From Catenovulum sediminis (lineage in GTDB: Bacteria > Pseudomonadota > Gammaproteobacteria > Enterobacterales > Alteromonadaceae): 64,000 bases of DNA. Position numbers and translations under genes: made by a program. The notes below the pieces were generated by a model. It was not told where the DNA came from and did not search any database. It worked only from the letters and a program-made list of their open reading frames with translations. The stretch lies in assembly GCF_007289895.1 (NCBI RefSeq), contig NZ_CP041660.1, forward strand, positions 1,488,001 to 1,552,000. Direction: 5' to 3'. This document shows, piece after piece, positions 45,999 through 54,831 of this stretch; position 1 is the stretch's first letter; each line of letters opens with the position of its first letter.

Positions 45999-46802
45999 AT
46001 GTTGTTAGAACAATTACATCAAAAAGACGAGGAAATCCCCGGACCATTTGATATTGCAATGATGATGTTATCGGCCATTGCTATGCTGGTCATATTAGCG
46101 ATTCTGGTTTTACCTCTTGAAGCTGAAACCAAACGTTTATTAACGTCGATTGATACCATGATCTGCATTGTTTTTATTCTGCACTTTTTTTTCAATCTAG
46201 CCGGCGCATCTAATAAAAAACGCTATGTACAGCGCCATTGGTTAGAGCTGGTTGCCAGTATTCCACTAATTGAACCTTTACGATTTTTGCGTTTTCTACA
46301 AATATTCCGTGTTATCCGCATGATCCGGCTTGCCCGTAGTGTATTGCTGCCCATGCTGAAACAACGTATTCAAACAACCATGGCGGGTTTATTGGTTTTT
46401 ATGGTGGTGATAGTTGCTGGCAGCGCAGTCGCGATTTTTATCATAGAAAGTGAAGTCCCGCAGTCTAATATAAAAACAGCAGAAGACGCTTTGTGGTGGG
46501 GTTTAATCACCATTTCGACTGTAGGCTATGGTGATTATTACCCTGTAACGACGATGGGAAGAGTCATTAGTAGTTTATTAATTATCAGTGGTGTCAGCTT
46601 ATTTGGTGTGATATCCGGTTATATCGCTTCAAGTTTTTCACATTCTAATGTACAGGAAAATATCGAAGAAACGGTTCCGGATTGGGCTAAAGCTATGATG
46701 CAAACCCAAGCACAACAAAATGAAGTAATGAAAATCCAAATAGCACAACTGCAAAAACAAATTGAAAAATTAACCGATTCGGTCAAAAAAACCTCCGAAT
46801 GA
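45999..46802 (+). CDS. Voltage-gated-type potassium channel
   Basis: A 267-residue ion-transport protein. It has an S4-like helix with Arg at every third position (95-114, RFLRFLQIFRVIRMIRLARS), a pore helix and the K+ filter TVGYGD (174-179), then an inner helix with SLFGVISGYIA and a C-terminal coiled coil (~235-265) likely for tetramer assembly. About six membrane segments in total. It should be a tetrameric K+ channel of the inner membrane, coupled to the preceding exported protein. Confidence 0.88.
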   Translation: MLLEQLHQKDEEIPGPFDIAMMMLSAIAMLVILAILVLPLEAETKRLLTSIDTMICIVFILHFFFNLAGASNKKRYVQRHWLELVASIPLIEPLRFLRFLQIFRVIRMIRLARSVLLPMLKQRIQTTMAGLLVFMVVIVAGSAVAIFIIESEVPQSNIKTAEDALWWGLITISTVGYGDYYPVTTMGRVISSLLIISGVSLFGVISGYIASSFSHSNVQENIEETVPDWAKAMMQTQAQQNEVMKIQIAQLQKQIEKLTDSVKKTSE

Positions 46803-46857
46803 CTTATATTCATTTTAAGTTTTTTTGTTCGTCCAATACACCTTAACTCACCACACT

Positions 46858-47730
46858 ATGTTAAAGCATCATTTACAAGTTTTATTGGCCACCGTTTTAG
46901 TTGCCGGATCGTTTATATCAGCTGAATTTCTGGCTCCGTATAGTAATCCAATAGCTTTAACCTTATTGCGGTTTATTTTGGCCGCAGCGCTCCTCGCGCC
47001 ATTTGCTTTGTATAAAAAAGAAGACCGTGCACAATTTATAAAAACATTGCCGCGTGCCAGTATTATAAGCCTGTTTTATTCATTATTTTTTATATTGATG
47101 TTCGAAGCGTTAAAAACCACCAGCTCGCTGAATGTCAGTACGCTTTACACTCTAATTCCCTTTATTACGGGTTTGTTGTGTATTTGTGTTTTCAAACAAA
47201 AAATGACACTCCAAGTATCGGCCATTTATCTGATGGGCGCTTTAGCAACCTGCTGGGTGGTATTTCAAGGTGATATACAACTGATAAAAAGCTTCCGATT
47301 AAATACCGGAGACATATTATTTTTACAAGCCTGTCTTTCGATGTGCTGCTATTCAATGGCCATGAAACTATTGTATAGAAACGATAATAAATGGCTTTTG
47401 GTTTTTTGCACCTTGTTGAGCGGTGCCATATGGATGTTCGTCGCTTTAATGATTATGGGAAAACCACTGGATTGGCAACAACTTGATTTACCCGCTTATT
47501 ACCACATGGCTTATTTAGTGATTGGTACCACGATAGTGACTGTTTACCTGTATCAAACGGCAACAGTTGCACTCGGCCCCAAAAAGGTGATGGCTTATGT
47601 TTATTTAAGCCCAGCGATAGTCGCAGGGCTGGGCTACTTAATAAACGATGTGAGTTTAAACCCGATTATTATACCGGGCATTCTGATTTCATGTACAGCC
47701 ACCCTATTACTGCAAAAAAATGCAAGCTAG
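46858..47730 (+). CDS. EamA/DMT-family transporter
   Basis: ATG 46858 gives a 290-residue protein starting MLKHHLQVLLATVLVAGSFI. Ten hydrophobic segments fit the two EamA repeats of drug/metabolite transporters. The substrate cannot be predicted. The longer frame from 46825 overlaps a C-poor leader without a ribosome site. Confidence 0.82.
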   Translation: MLKHHLQVLLATVLVAGSFISAEFLAPYSNPIALTLLRFILAAALLAPFALYKKEDRAQFIKTLPRASIISLFYSLFFILMFEALKTTSSLNVSTLYTLIPFITGLLCICVFKQKMTLQVSAIYLMGALATCWVVFQGDIQLIKSFRLNTGDILFLQACLSMCCYSMAMKLLYRNDNKWLLVFCTLLSGAIWMFVALMIMGKPLDWQQLDLPAYYHMAYLVIGTTIVTVYLYQTATVALGPKKVMAYVYLSPAIVAGLGYLINDVSLNPIIIPGILISCTATLLLQKNAS

Positions 47731-48158
47731 AGACCTATTCCGCGTGACATAAACACCGCAAGCAAAGGCATAATCAGCAGCACAGCTTTCTCTGCTCTAA
47801 CAATGCCAATAAGATGCCTAGGTAAAGTGATACTTTCACCGGAAAAGTTACGATTTTTGATAAAGAAGACCGTTGGCACAATAGACAACACAGCCATCAA
47901 CACAAAGCCAGTCATTTTAATGTGAAAAACAAAGTTTTCGGTATAAAACTCTTTAGGCTTACCCACTGCGAGTAACAGTAACAACCCGGTCGCAAGCACA
48001 ACGAGCGCCGACACCCCATAAATACCATCCACAATGACTAACTTTTTAAATGCTTTTTTGCTCATTTCTTTTTCTATAAGCAGGTGTTCTAACACCAAAG
48101 TTGAGGCTAATAATAAAATACCAATAAAATGAAAATAACGTACGATGACTTCTTCCAT
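47727..48158 (-). CDS. DUF2214-family membrane protein
   Basis: A 143-residue protein with four transmembrane helices (for example FHFIGILLLASTLVLEHLLI and VLATGLLLLLAVG), including conserved His and Glu residues in helix 1. This layout matches DUF2214 inner-membrane proteins. Function unknown. Its stop overlaps the EamA gene end by 4 bp, on the opposite strand. Confidence 0.7.
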   Translation of the reverse strand: MEEVIVRYFHFIGILLLASTLVLEHLLIEKEMSKKAFKKLVIVDGIYGVSALVVLATGLLLLLAVGKPKEFYTENFVFHIKMTGFVLMAVLSIVPTVFFIKNRNFSGESITLPRHLIGIVRAEKAVLLIMPLLAVFMSRGIGL

Positions 48159-48232
48159 AATGTTTCCCTAATTATTTGAATAAGGGTTAAATTAACACAT
48201 TGAGCGGACAAATAAAGCTTTGTAAAAACTTC

Positions 48233-49213
48233 TTAAGCAGCCTCAAGTTTGCTTTGCAATATAGCGACGATTTCAGATTTTTTATGCAATTGTCTGATTT
48301 CTTGTGCCAAAGATGTAACTTGCGGAAAATGAATTTTTAGATAGCGCAACCATTGTTTAATTCGATTGCCATAATACAAGCCACGATCGCCCTCTATTTC
48401 AAACTCTGAGTATTGCAACAGGAGCTTAATGACCTGCGGCCATGTGAAAGCAGATTGTTGATGCTTTACCATATTGGCTAAATTTGGCATCGCTAACGCG
48501 CCTCTTCCTAACATCAAGCGCTTACTGCCACTTTGCTGGATACACAAACTGGCATCTTGCGGTGTCCATATTTCGCCATTTGCGATAATGGGCATATCGT
48601 ACTGCGATATGTAGGGTTTAATTTTAGGCCAATATGCAGGGGGTTTATATCCATCTTTTTTACTCCTGGCATGAATGGCCAATTCACTGGCGCCGGCTTC
48701 GTAAATCGCCTGAATATTTTCAGATAACAAACTGATATCGTTAAATCCTAAACGAATTTTTGCGCTGACAATATGCTGCGAATCAACCGCCGATCGCACG
48801 GCGCGAACAATTGAATAAAGGGTTTCTGGTTCTTGCAATAAAGCAGCCCCCCCTTTTGAGTTATTCACTGTTTTTGCTGGGCAACCAAAATTCAGATCGA
48901 TCCCATGTGACCCAAGTTCAATTGCTCTGTGTGCATTTTCAGCCAACCAAGGTGCGGCATTACCCAATAATTGAACCCGTACTGGCGTGCCGCTGGCTGT
49001 TTTACCATGATTCCAGTTAAGTTCGGGCGCCAAACGGTAAAACGAGCGTTCAGGTAACAGCGTCTGGCTGACTCTTAAAAACTCAGTAACACATAAATCA
49101 AAACCACCAAACTGGGTAATTAACGCGCGCACTGCATGATCGACCACCCCCTCCATTGGCGCTAAGGTTAATGATGTAACTTTGTTTTCCACTCTATCTA
49201 ATTCGTCATTCAA
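48233..49213 (-). CDS. dusC: DusC, tRNA-dihydrouridine(16) synthase
   Basis: A 326-residue FMN enzyme of the Dus family: APMEGVVDHAVRALIT at the N terminus, the catalytic Cys in LNFGCPAKTVNNSKGG, AIHARSKKDGYKPPAYW and the FMN-binding GRGALAMPN. The KDGYKPPA segment and length suggest DusC rather than DusA or DusB. It reduces uridine 16 of tRNA. Confidence 0.87.
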   Translation of the reverse strand: MNDELDRVENKVTSLTLAPMEGVVDHAVRALITQFGGFDLCVTEFLRVSQTLLPERSFYRLAPELNWNHGKTASGTPVRVQLLGNAAPWLAENAHRAIELGSHGIDLNFGCPAKTVNNSKGGAALLQEPETLYSIVRAVRSAVDSQHIVSAKIRLGFNDISLLSENIQAIYEAGASELAIHARSKKDGYKPPAYWPKIKPYISQYDMPIIANGEIWTPQDASLCIQQSGSKRLMLGRGALAMPNLANMVKHQQSAFTWPQVIKLLLQYSEFEIEGDRGLYYGNRIKQWLRYLKIHFPQVTSLAQEIRQLHKKSEIVAILQSKLEAA

Positions 49214-49246
49214 TTATGATTTACTCAGTCGTATATTCGATGTTGT

Positions 49247-50140
49247 TTAGTCATTAAATTCAAAACGTAGAACTTTTAGCCCTTTGCCTGCATAAGCCTC
49301 TTTAAATACAGCAGGCGGTAATATTGTGTCTTGATAAGTCAACTGAGGACAATATTCAGCAACCGTATTGGTTAAAAAATCCACGTCTAAATCAGGAGAG
49401 TTTAAACACAATAAAACTTGCGTATGATCGTTTACAAACTCGGGCAAGCGACGAATAATTTTTTTGTAATCACGCTCAATATTAACACTACCTTTTTGAA
49501 AAGCAGGTGGATCGCAAATCACTAAATCGTACGGGCCGTGTTTTTTAACCCGACCAAATGATTTAAACAAATCAACGGCCTCATACCGAACTGCATATTC
49601 AGCGATCGCCTGCTCATTTAATATATGGTTTTCGCGCCCTTTACGTAAAGCCGATTTGCTCATATCGAGATTAACAACCTTATCCGCACCACCGGCTATC
49701 GCAGCAACAGAAAAAGCACAGGTGTAAGCAAATAAGTTGAGGACAACCTTACCGGCGCTATTTTCTTTAACCCAATCGCGGCCATTTTTCATATCTAAAA
49801 ACAGCCCATGATTTTGGTTCTGCCCTAAACTGATGTGATATTTCAGCCCTGATTCTTCGGCAATGACAACGTCAAGTTCATCTCCCCAAATACAATCAAT
49901 TGGCGCTTTAGGCAAATACCTGTGTTGTAGTTGAATTGACTGACAAAGGTCAATCTGGGTGTGCAAAAATTCAATTAGGCGCGCCAACAAGTCGCTTTCA
50001 ATTGATTTGTAAGCCGTAATCAAAATGACAGGCGCAAACCAGTCTATACAGATATGTTCATATCCGGGATGAGCATGCCCTCTGCCATGAAATAAACGCT
50101 GACATTCTAAATTATGAGGAATTTTAATATGTTGAAGCAC
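49247..50140 (-). CDS. Class I SAM-dependent RNA methyltransferase (RlmI/RlmK-like)
   Basis: A 297-residue protein with a C-terminal Rossmann methyltransferase: motif I VLNLFAYTCAFSVAAIAGGA and catalytic DPPAFQKGS followed by YKKIIRR, as in RlmI/RlmK-like rRNA methyltransferases. The N-terminal ~85 residues lack the PUA domain of RlmI. Target not known. Probably acts on RNA. Confidence 0.78.
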   Translation of the reverse strand: MLQHIKIPHNLECQRLFHGRGHAHPGYEHICIDWFAPVILITAYKSIESDLLARLIEFLHTQIDLCQSIQLQHRYLPKAPIDCIWGDELDVVIAEESGLKYHISLGQNQNHGLFLDMKNGRDWVKENSAGKVVLNLFAYTCAFSVAAIAGGADKVVNLDMSKSALRKGRENHILNEQAIAEYAVRYEAVDLFKSFGRVKKHGPYDLVICDPPAFQKGSVNIERDYKKIIRRLPEFVNDHTQVLLCLNSPDLDVDFLTNTVAEYCPQLTYQDTILPPAVFKEAYAGKGLKVLRFEFND

Positions 50141-50420
50141 AGCTAGGCCTTAATACAAACAGAAAAAAAATTGATTATACCGCATCTTTATACATCCAGC
50201 TTTATTGTAAACAGCATGATGTACAAACTAGGTTAAAAAAATACGAATAGTTGGTTATTTTGACCACCTAAAATAATGAAGATCTCATATTAAAAGCAAG
50301 CAAAGTTAAATTTAACTAACAATATCAATACCCTAACAAAAATGGTTTAGTTTGTGCAAAGACACCATTAGCCAAAACCCAAGCGATAGTGATTCAAATT
50401 AATTTTTAAAGGAACAGAAA

Positions 50421-51437
50421 ATGAAAAAGTTAATCCCGAGCATATTAACAGCGGCTTGCTTAGCCGTCACAACATTGAGTGTGTATAGCCAAGATACAGT
50501 CGATGTGGAAAGCTTTGATCTAACAGACATTCAGCATCTAGAACTAGATTTTAACCATGCTCAAATCGAAATAACCAACTCAACAGATAATCAGCTACAC
50601 ATCGAGCTAAATCAAACATTAAAGCGCGGCCAAGCAGAAAAGTGCTTACATAAAATAAAAGTTAGTAAATCTTCTGACCGTTTAAAGCTATCAACAGATA
50701 CACAATCTTTTAGCTGGTTTAACAATTGTTCCGTCGAAAAAACCATCAAGGTAAAAATCGGCAAATCAGACCTTTTATCGCTTAATTTAAGCAACCATCA
50801 TGCAGTCGTTAAAGTGGATAGCTTGCAGGCAAAAGCGTTAGAGGTAAATTTCCATCACAGTCAAGTGGATTTAAATATGCTTTTGGCTGAATCATTAGAT
50901 TTTGATTTTCATCATGGTAAAGGCACAATCAATGCGGTGAATGCAAATCAAGTTGAAATTGAAGGTGGACATGGCCAATTAGAAATTGGTGTAATTCAGG
51001 GAGAAAATATAGAAAGTGAATGGAATCATGGCACATTAGTATTTAACCGCAGTCAATTTGAAAAAACGGATATTGACAGTGCGCATGCAAAAATCGAATT
51101 TAAACAACATACGGGTCATAAGCTGAATATAGATGGCAGACATAGTCATTTAGCAACGCATGTAGAACAAATGCAGAAAGTTAAACTGCAAAATAAACAT
51201 GGCCATATTGAATTTATTGGCTCTGCTGAAAATATCTATAGTTCAAACGCGCATGGTGCCACCTATTTAAAACAGACATCTAATCAAAACTTTGCGATTC
51301 AAAGTAAAGCGTCGCACGGCAATGTTGTGGTAGAAATTCCAAAAGGTACCCAATATAACCAAGCCGAAAGCGGTTTAAGCAAAAACAGTATCAGTTTTGA
51401 TATTTCACATGGTGTGAGTAAAGTGACAACCTTTTAG
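50421..51437 (+). CDS. Exported beta-solenoid protein with a periodic histidine motif
   Basis: A 338-residue protein with a signal peptide (MKKLIPSILTAACLAVTTLS, then VYSQ). The mature part is a DUF4097/adhesin-like repeat in which about twelve rungs carry a His in the same place: DFNHAQ, LSNHHA, NFHHSQ, DFHHGK, EGGHGQ, EWNHGT, DSAHAK, GRHSHL, NKHGHI, SNAHGA, KASHGN and DISHGV, spaced about 18-25 residues apart. AAAGGAACAG precedes ATG. In a solenoid these His would stack in one face, a possible metal- or ligand-binding ladder. Function unknown; it stands alone. The 280-bp gap before it has no visible gene. Confidence 0.75.
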   Translation: MKKLIPSILTAACLAVTTLSVYSQDTVDVESFDLTDIQHLELDFNHAQIEITNSTDNQLHIELNQTLKRGQAEKCLHKIKVSKSSDRLKLSTDTQSFSWFNNCSVEKTIKVKIGKSDLLSLNLSNHHAVVKVDSLQAKALEVNFHHSQVDLNMLLAESLDFDFHHGKGTINAVNANQVEIEGGHGQLEIGVIQGENIESEWNHGTLVFNRSQFEKTDIDSAHAKIEFKQHTGHKLNIDGRHSHLATHVEQMQKVKLQNKHGHIEFIGSAENIYSSNAHGATYLKQTSNQNFAIQSKASHGNVVVEIPKGTQYNQAESGLSKNSISFDISHGVSKVTTF

Positions 51438-51557
51438 CGTCTGAAGATCTTTTAGCAATAATGTCGTTGCCTAAACGTCAATAGCATCATGTATTACGCT
51501 TTGATAACCTGGGGGATGGTTACATAAAGACTCATCCCTCAGCGCCATGCTTGCACT

Positions 51558-51749
51558 CTAATGAGTTGTATTTTTGTCCCGTAACCATTTTTTAATCACC
51601 AAAGCGATGCGTTTATAATCATCTTCGGCAAATGTTTTCAGCACTTCACCGACGCGTTCAGACTGACCCGTTTTGGGCTGCTGGCGAGCGTATAACTTGT
51701 GCAACGCACTGTTATTTTTTGCTTGCTGATTCTTTTTTTTATCAGACAT
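51558..51749 (-). CDS. Small basic protein of unknown function
   Basis: A 63-residue lysine-rich protein (MSDKKKNQQAKNNSALHKLY to VIKKWLRDKN) read from ATG 51749; ATG 51758 would add MSG. The C-terminal half (VGEVLKTFAEDDYKRIALVI) looks helical and has the composition of a real protein. A similar small protein is common next to flagellar or adhesin-like genes in marine gammaproteobacteria, but I do not recognise the family. Confidence 0.55.
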   Translation of the reverse strand: MSDKKKNQQAKNNSALHKLYARQQPKTGQSERVGEVLKTFAEDDYKRIALVIKKWLRDKNTTH

Positions 51750-51791
51750 ACCGCTCACCTAGTTCGACAATTACTGAAAAATTAAACCCCA

Positions 51792-51851
51792 GCCTGTTGT
51801 TATGCCTGTTATTAAGGCTGTTGTTAGGCCTGTTGTTAGGCCTGTTGTTAG
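51792..51851. repeat. Five tandem copies of a 12-bp repeat
   Basis: Unit GCCTGTTGTTAG, with small changes in the first three copies (GTTGTTAT, GTTATTAA, a GG start), fills 51792-51851 exactly. It lies between the small basic protein gene and the ZIP-like gene. ORFs crossing it are low-complexity and not genes. Confidence 0.85.
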
Positions 51852-51990
51852 GATAATAGCAGTGTTTCACGTGAATCATATGACTATAAGTCATAAAGCT
51901 AAATACGATTAAAGCAAATAGAAAAGCTATCAGCCAATTTTCACAACTTGCATGCAATCTAACTATCAACATATTCTTACTGGAGGATAT

Positions 51991-52563
51991 ATGCAAGCAT
52001 CATCTGACAAGTTACAAACAAGTTTAATTGCAGAAATAAAAGCACACACGAAACAACAGCCTTTAGCCGCGGCTGGATTAAGCTTTGCGTTATTGGTAGT
52101 CGTTACCTTATTGATTCAAAGTAGTATAAAAGTAAGCACGGGTGAATTTACACAAGCTATCGCGTACGCTTTATTAGGTGGAATGGCAGGTTTTATCACA
52201 ACCTCGTTAGGTGCTTTACCTGCGTTATTTTTGTCTTCAATTCCACGAAAAATGGAAGATATTATGCTTGGCATGGCGGCGGGAATGATGTTGGCAGCGA
52301 GTGCATTTTCTCTGTTGTTACCCGGTATAGAGGCCGGCGAAGCGATCACAAATCATGCGGGTTTAGGCGCGGGTGTCGGCTTATCCAGCGGCATGGCGCT
52401 GGCCTATCCTGCCGGATTAGGTTTAGCAGCAGGCGCTATGCTATTTGTTGTTTCGCACGAGGTGATACCCGAAACACACAGAAATGGACATCAGACATCG
52501 GCGACTATTGGTTTAATGATTGGCTTTGCCATCATGAAGGTTTTAGATACCACCTTAGGTTAA
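51991..52563 (+). CDS. ZIP-like metal transporter lacking the central metal-site region
   Basis: ATG 51991 is preferred over 51952 because GGAGGA precedes it. The 190-residue product matches the ends of GufA-type ZIP transporters: ALLGGMAGFITTSLGALPAL, MEDIMLGMAAGMMLAASAFS, and the C-terminal LGLAAGAMLFVVSHEVIPET with GLMIGFAIMKVLD. The central part with the HNxPEG metal-binding helices 4 and 5 is missing without a frameshift; the protein is about 100 residues short of normal. It may be a non-transporting remnant or a subunit. Confidence 0.7.
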   Translation: MQASSDKLQTSLIAEIKAHTKQQPLAAAGLSFALLVVVTLLIQSSIKVSTGEFTQAIAYALLGGMAGFITTSLGALPALFLSSIPRKMEDIMLGMAAGMMLAASAFSLLLPGIEAGEAITNHAGLGAGVGLSSGMALAYPAGLGLAAGAMLFVVSHEVIPETHRNGHQTSATIGLMIGFAIMKVLDTTLG

Positions 52564-53540
52564 TCAGAAAAGCCATACATTTTGTCAAAACCCGGAATAT
52601 TATCTTCCCATATTGGTTTTTCTTTGCCGATGTACTCGCGCGCAGCGTCGAAAAAAAGCTGCGTGCGCACTGGTAAGCCTCTGTGTGGATAAACGGCATG
52701 TATTTTCCTGAACTCAGGCAGTTTAACTTGAGTTAATATAGGTTTTAACAAACCTTGTTTAATTTCATCCGCTATCAAAAAAGCCGGCGCAACAAAATAA
52801 GCACTGCCCGACAATGCTTTCAACATCAAAACCTCACCATCGTTAGAGCGAAAACAACTATTAATCTGAACAGACGCGTCTTGGCCATTTTCATCAATAT
52901 AATTCAAATGTTCAAACCGCAAACTGTTACTTGAATAAGTAGCTGCGGGTAATTTAGCCAATTCATGTATTGTTTGAGGTTCACCGTATGCTTTTAAAAA
53001 GTCTGGTGTCGCGAGAATTAACAAACGGTTACGGGTAATCTGACGTGATATTAAGTTTGAGTCTTTGGGATCGCCCACCCGAAACGCTAAATCAAAACCC
53101 TCACCGACAATATCAACTAACCTGTCTTCTAGGCGCAGCTCGACTTCTACTTGTGGAAAACGCTTTTGAAAATCATTAATAACGGGTTGCAGATAACGAC
53201 GGCCCAATATCGCAGAGCTGGTTATTCTTAATAACCCCCGAGGCTCTGTGTGGTAGTTCTCTGCGATTTGCACCGTTTCTGTTAATAAATCTCTAATTTG
53301 TTTAGATTTCTTCACCATTTCGGCGCCCGCTGCCGTCAGTGAAAATGAGCGCGTGGAACGATTTAATAAACGTACCCCCAGATCTTCTTCTAACTTATTC
53401 ATTTGTTTTGAGACAACCGATCTGTCGATATTTCTGAGTTCGGCGACCTTTGCAAACGAACCCCTTTCAACAATTTCTAAAAACATTAATAAGCGGCTGG
53501 TGGTATCCACAGTTTTACTCCCAATCAAGATTGTTGCCAT
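52560..53540 (-). CDS. LysR-family transcriptional regulator
   Basis: A 326-residue LTTR with N-terminal HTH (LEIVERGSFAKVAELRNIDR, then SVVSKQMNKLEEDLGVRLLN) and a C-terminal substrate-binding domain (AFRVGDPKDSNLISRQI). It is divergent from the RND efflux operon with a 57-87 bp gap and is its likely regulator. A dyad TGCCA-TTT-TGGCA overlaps its start codon. Confidence 0.88.
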   Translation of the reverse strand: MATILIGSKTVDTTSRLLMFLEIVERGSFAKVAELRNIDRSVVSKQMNKLEEDLGVRLLNRSTRSFSLTAAGAEMVKKSKQIRDLLTETVQIAENYHTEPRGLLRITSSAILGRRYLQPVINDFQKRFPQVEVELRLEDRLVDIVGEGFDLAFRVGDPKDSNLISRQITRNRLLILATPDFLKAYGEPQTIHELAKLPAATYSSNSLRFEHLNYIDENGQDASVQINSCFRSNDGEVLMLKALSGSAYFVAPAFLIADEIKQGLLKPILTQVKLPEFRKIHAVYPHRGLPVRTQLFFDAAREYIGKEKPIWEDNIPGFDKMYGFSD

Positions 53541-53558
53541 TTTGGCATTAATGAATTT
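53529..53558. promoter_or_regulatory. LysR-type box between lysR and the efflux operon
   Basis: TTGCCATTTTGGCAT contains the dyad TGCCA-TTT-TGGCA, in keeping with the T-N11-A LysR consensus. It overlaps the LysR start codon, a normal site for autoregulation. A near copy of the 30-bp stretch occurs at 60981-61008. Confidence 0.45.
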
Positions 53559-53627
53559 GTAAATCGATGGTTTTTTACCAAAAAACTATTCTTTACTATG
53601 GTGCCAATTAATTTGGGAGAATTGGCA

Positions 53628-54812
53628 ATGCTAAGATTTAAATTACACAAACTCACAGCTATTGGAACTTTTATAATTTTACTGACTGCTTGTGGTGAAG
53701 ATAACTCACAAGCACAATCTCAACCGCAACCAGCTAAAACTCAGATCGATGTAGCACAAGTGATTGCAAAACCCGTACAAGCTTGGTTTACCTACACCAC
53801 CCGACTACAAGCACCACAACAAGTCGCATTAAAACCACGGGTATCTGGTGTCATTGAATCGATTGAATTTACTGAAGGACAAAAAGTCAATGAAGGTGAT
53901 TTATTGTTTCGTCTTGATCCTCGCCCATATGCAGCGCAAGTGTCTCGCTTAAAAGCTCAGGTAGAAAGTGCCAAAGCGGCATTTAAACAAGCGGAAAGTG
54001 AAGCTCAGCGAGCGCAAAGATTACGCAAACGTGATGCTATTTCGGCAGAAGAAGCAGAGTCAAGAGCAACGGCAGTGGCACAGGCGCAAGCTCAATTAGC
54101 AGCCTTAAATGCACAACTAGCAGCCGCACAACTAGACTTAGACTTCACGCAAATTCGGGCACCGATAAATGGCACAATTTCACGTGCAGAAATCACCAAA
54201 GGCAATACTGTTACGGCTAATCAAAGTGTATTAACCAGTATTGTATCTAACGAAAAAATGTATGCCTATTTTGATATAGATGAACGTACTTGGAATCAAC
54301 ACTTTTCTGATGCCAGCGCCGAAGACCAATTACCTGTTGTAATGCAGCTTTTAGGTAATAAAAAGTATAGTCATCAGGGCAATGTTGATTTTATTGATAA
54401 TCAAATCAACCCATCAACCGGTACTTTGCGCGTCAGAGCAACTTTTCCTGCACGTGCAGAAATATTGCGGGCTGGTGCTTTTGCGCGTATTCGCCTAGCC
54501 AGCCAAGAAGCAGCACAACAAGTCTTAATTCCAGAAAAAGCGATAGGAACTGATTTAAAAAATCGCTTCGTATTGGTTTTAGATGAGCACAATACATTGC
54601 AATACAGAGCTGTTTCATTGGGTGACAAATACGGTGAGTTCAGAGCGATAACATCCGGTTTGACAAATAACGACATTATAGCTGTCAATGGCCCAGCCAA
54701 AGTAGGCCCGGGCATGCCAGTTGCGCCGCGCAAAACAGATTTAGATGCATCCAGTGTCGCCCTGACCTTAAAAGATCAGGCCGAACCTGCTTTGCTAACT
54801 GCAAAACAATAA
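53628..54812 (+). CDS. RND efflux membrane-fusion lipoprotein (AcrA/MexA type)
   Basis: ATG 53628, with GGGAGA upstream, gives a lipoprotein signal (IGTFIILLTACGEDNSQ). The 394-residue protein has the lipoyl/coiled-coil hairpin layout of AcrA: GVIESIEFTEGQKVNEGDLL, a long hairpin (VESAKAAFKQAESEAQRAQR), then APINGTISRAEI. It links the inner-membrane pump to the outer-membrane channel. First gene of mfp-rnd-omf. Confidence 0.92.
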   Translation: MLRFKLHKLTAIGTFIILLTACGEDNSQAQSQPQPAKTQIDVAQVIAKPVQAWFTYTTRLQAPQQVALKPRVSGVIESIEFTEGQKVNEGDLLFRLDPRPYAAQVSRLKAQVESAKAAFKQAESEAQRAQRLRKRDAISAEEAESRATAVAQAQAQLAALNAQLAAAQLDLDFTQIRAPINGTISRAEITKGNTVTANQSVLTSIVSNEKMYAYFDIDERTWNQHFSDASAEDQLPVVMQLLGNKKYSHQGNVDFIDNQINPSTGTLRVRATFPARAEILRAGAFARIRLASQEAAQQVLIPEKAIGTDLKNRFVLVLDEHNTLQYRAVSLGDKYGEFRAITSGLTNNDIIAVNGPAKVGPGMPVAPRKTDLDASSVALTLKDQAEPALLTAKQ

Positions 54813-54831
54813 TGGACAAGCAGATAACGCT

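Noticed and set aside
51632-51996. Low-complexity ORFs (Leu-rich on plus, Asn/Arg-rich on minus) across the 12-bp repeats
   Set aside because: They are translations of the tandem repeat and overlap the small basic protein gene and the ZIP-like leader.
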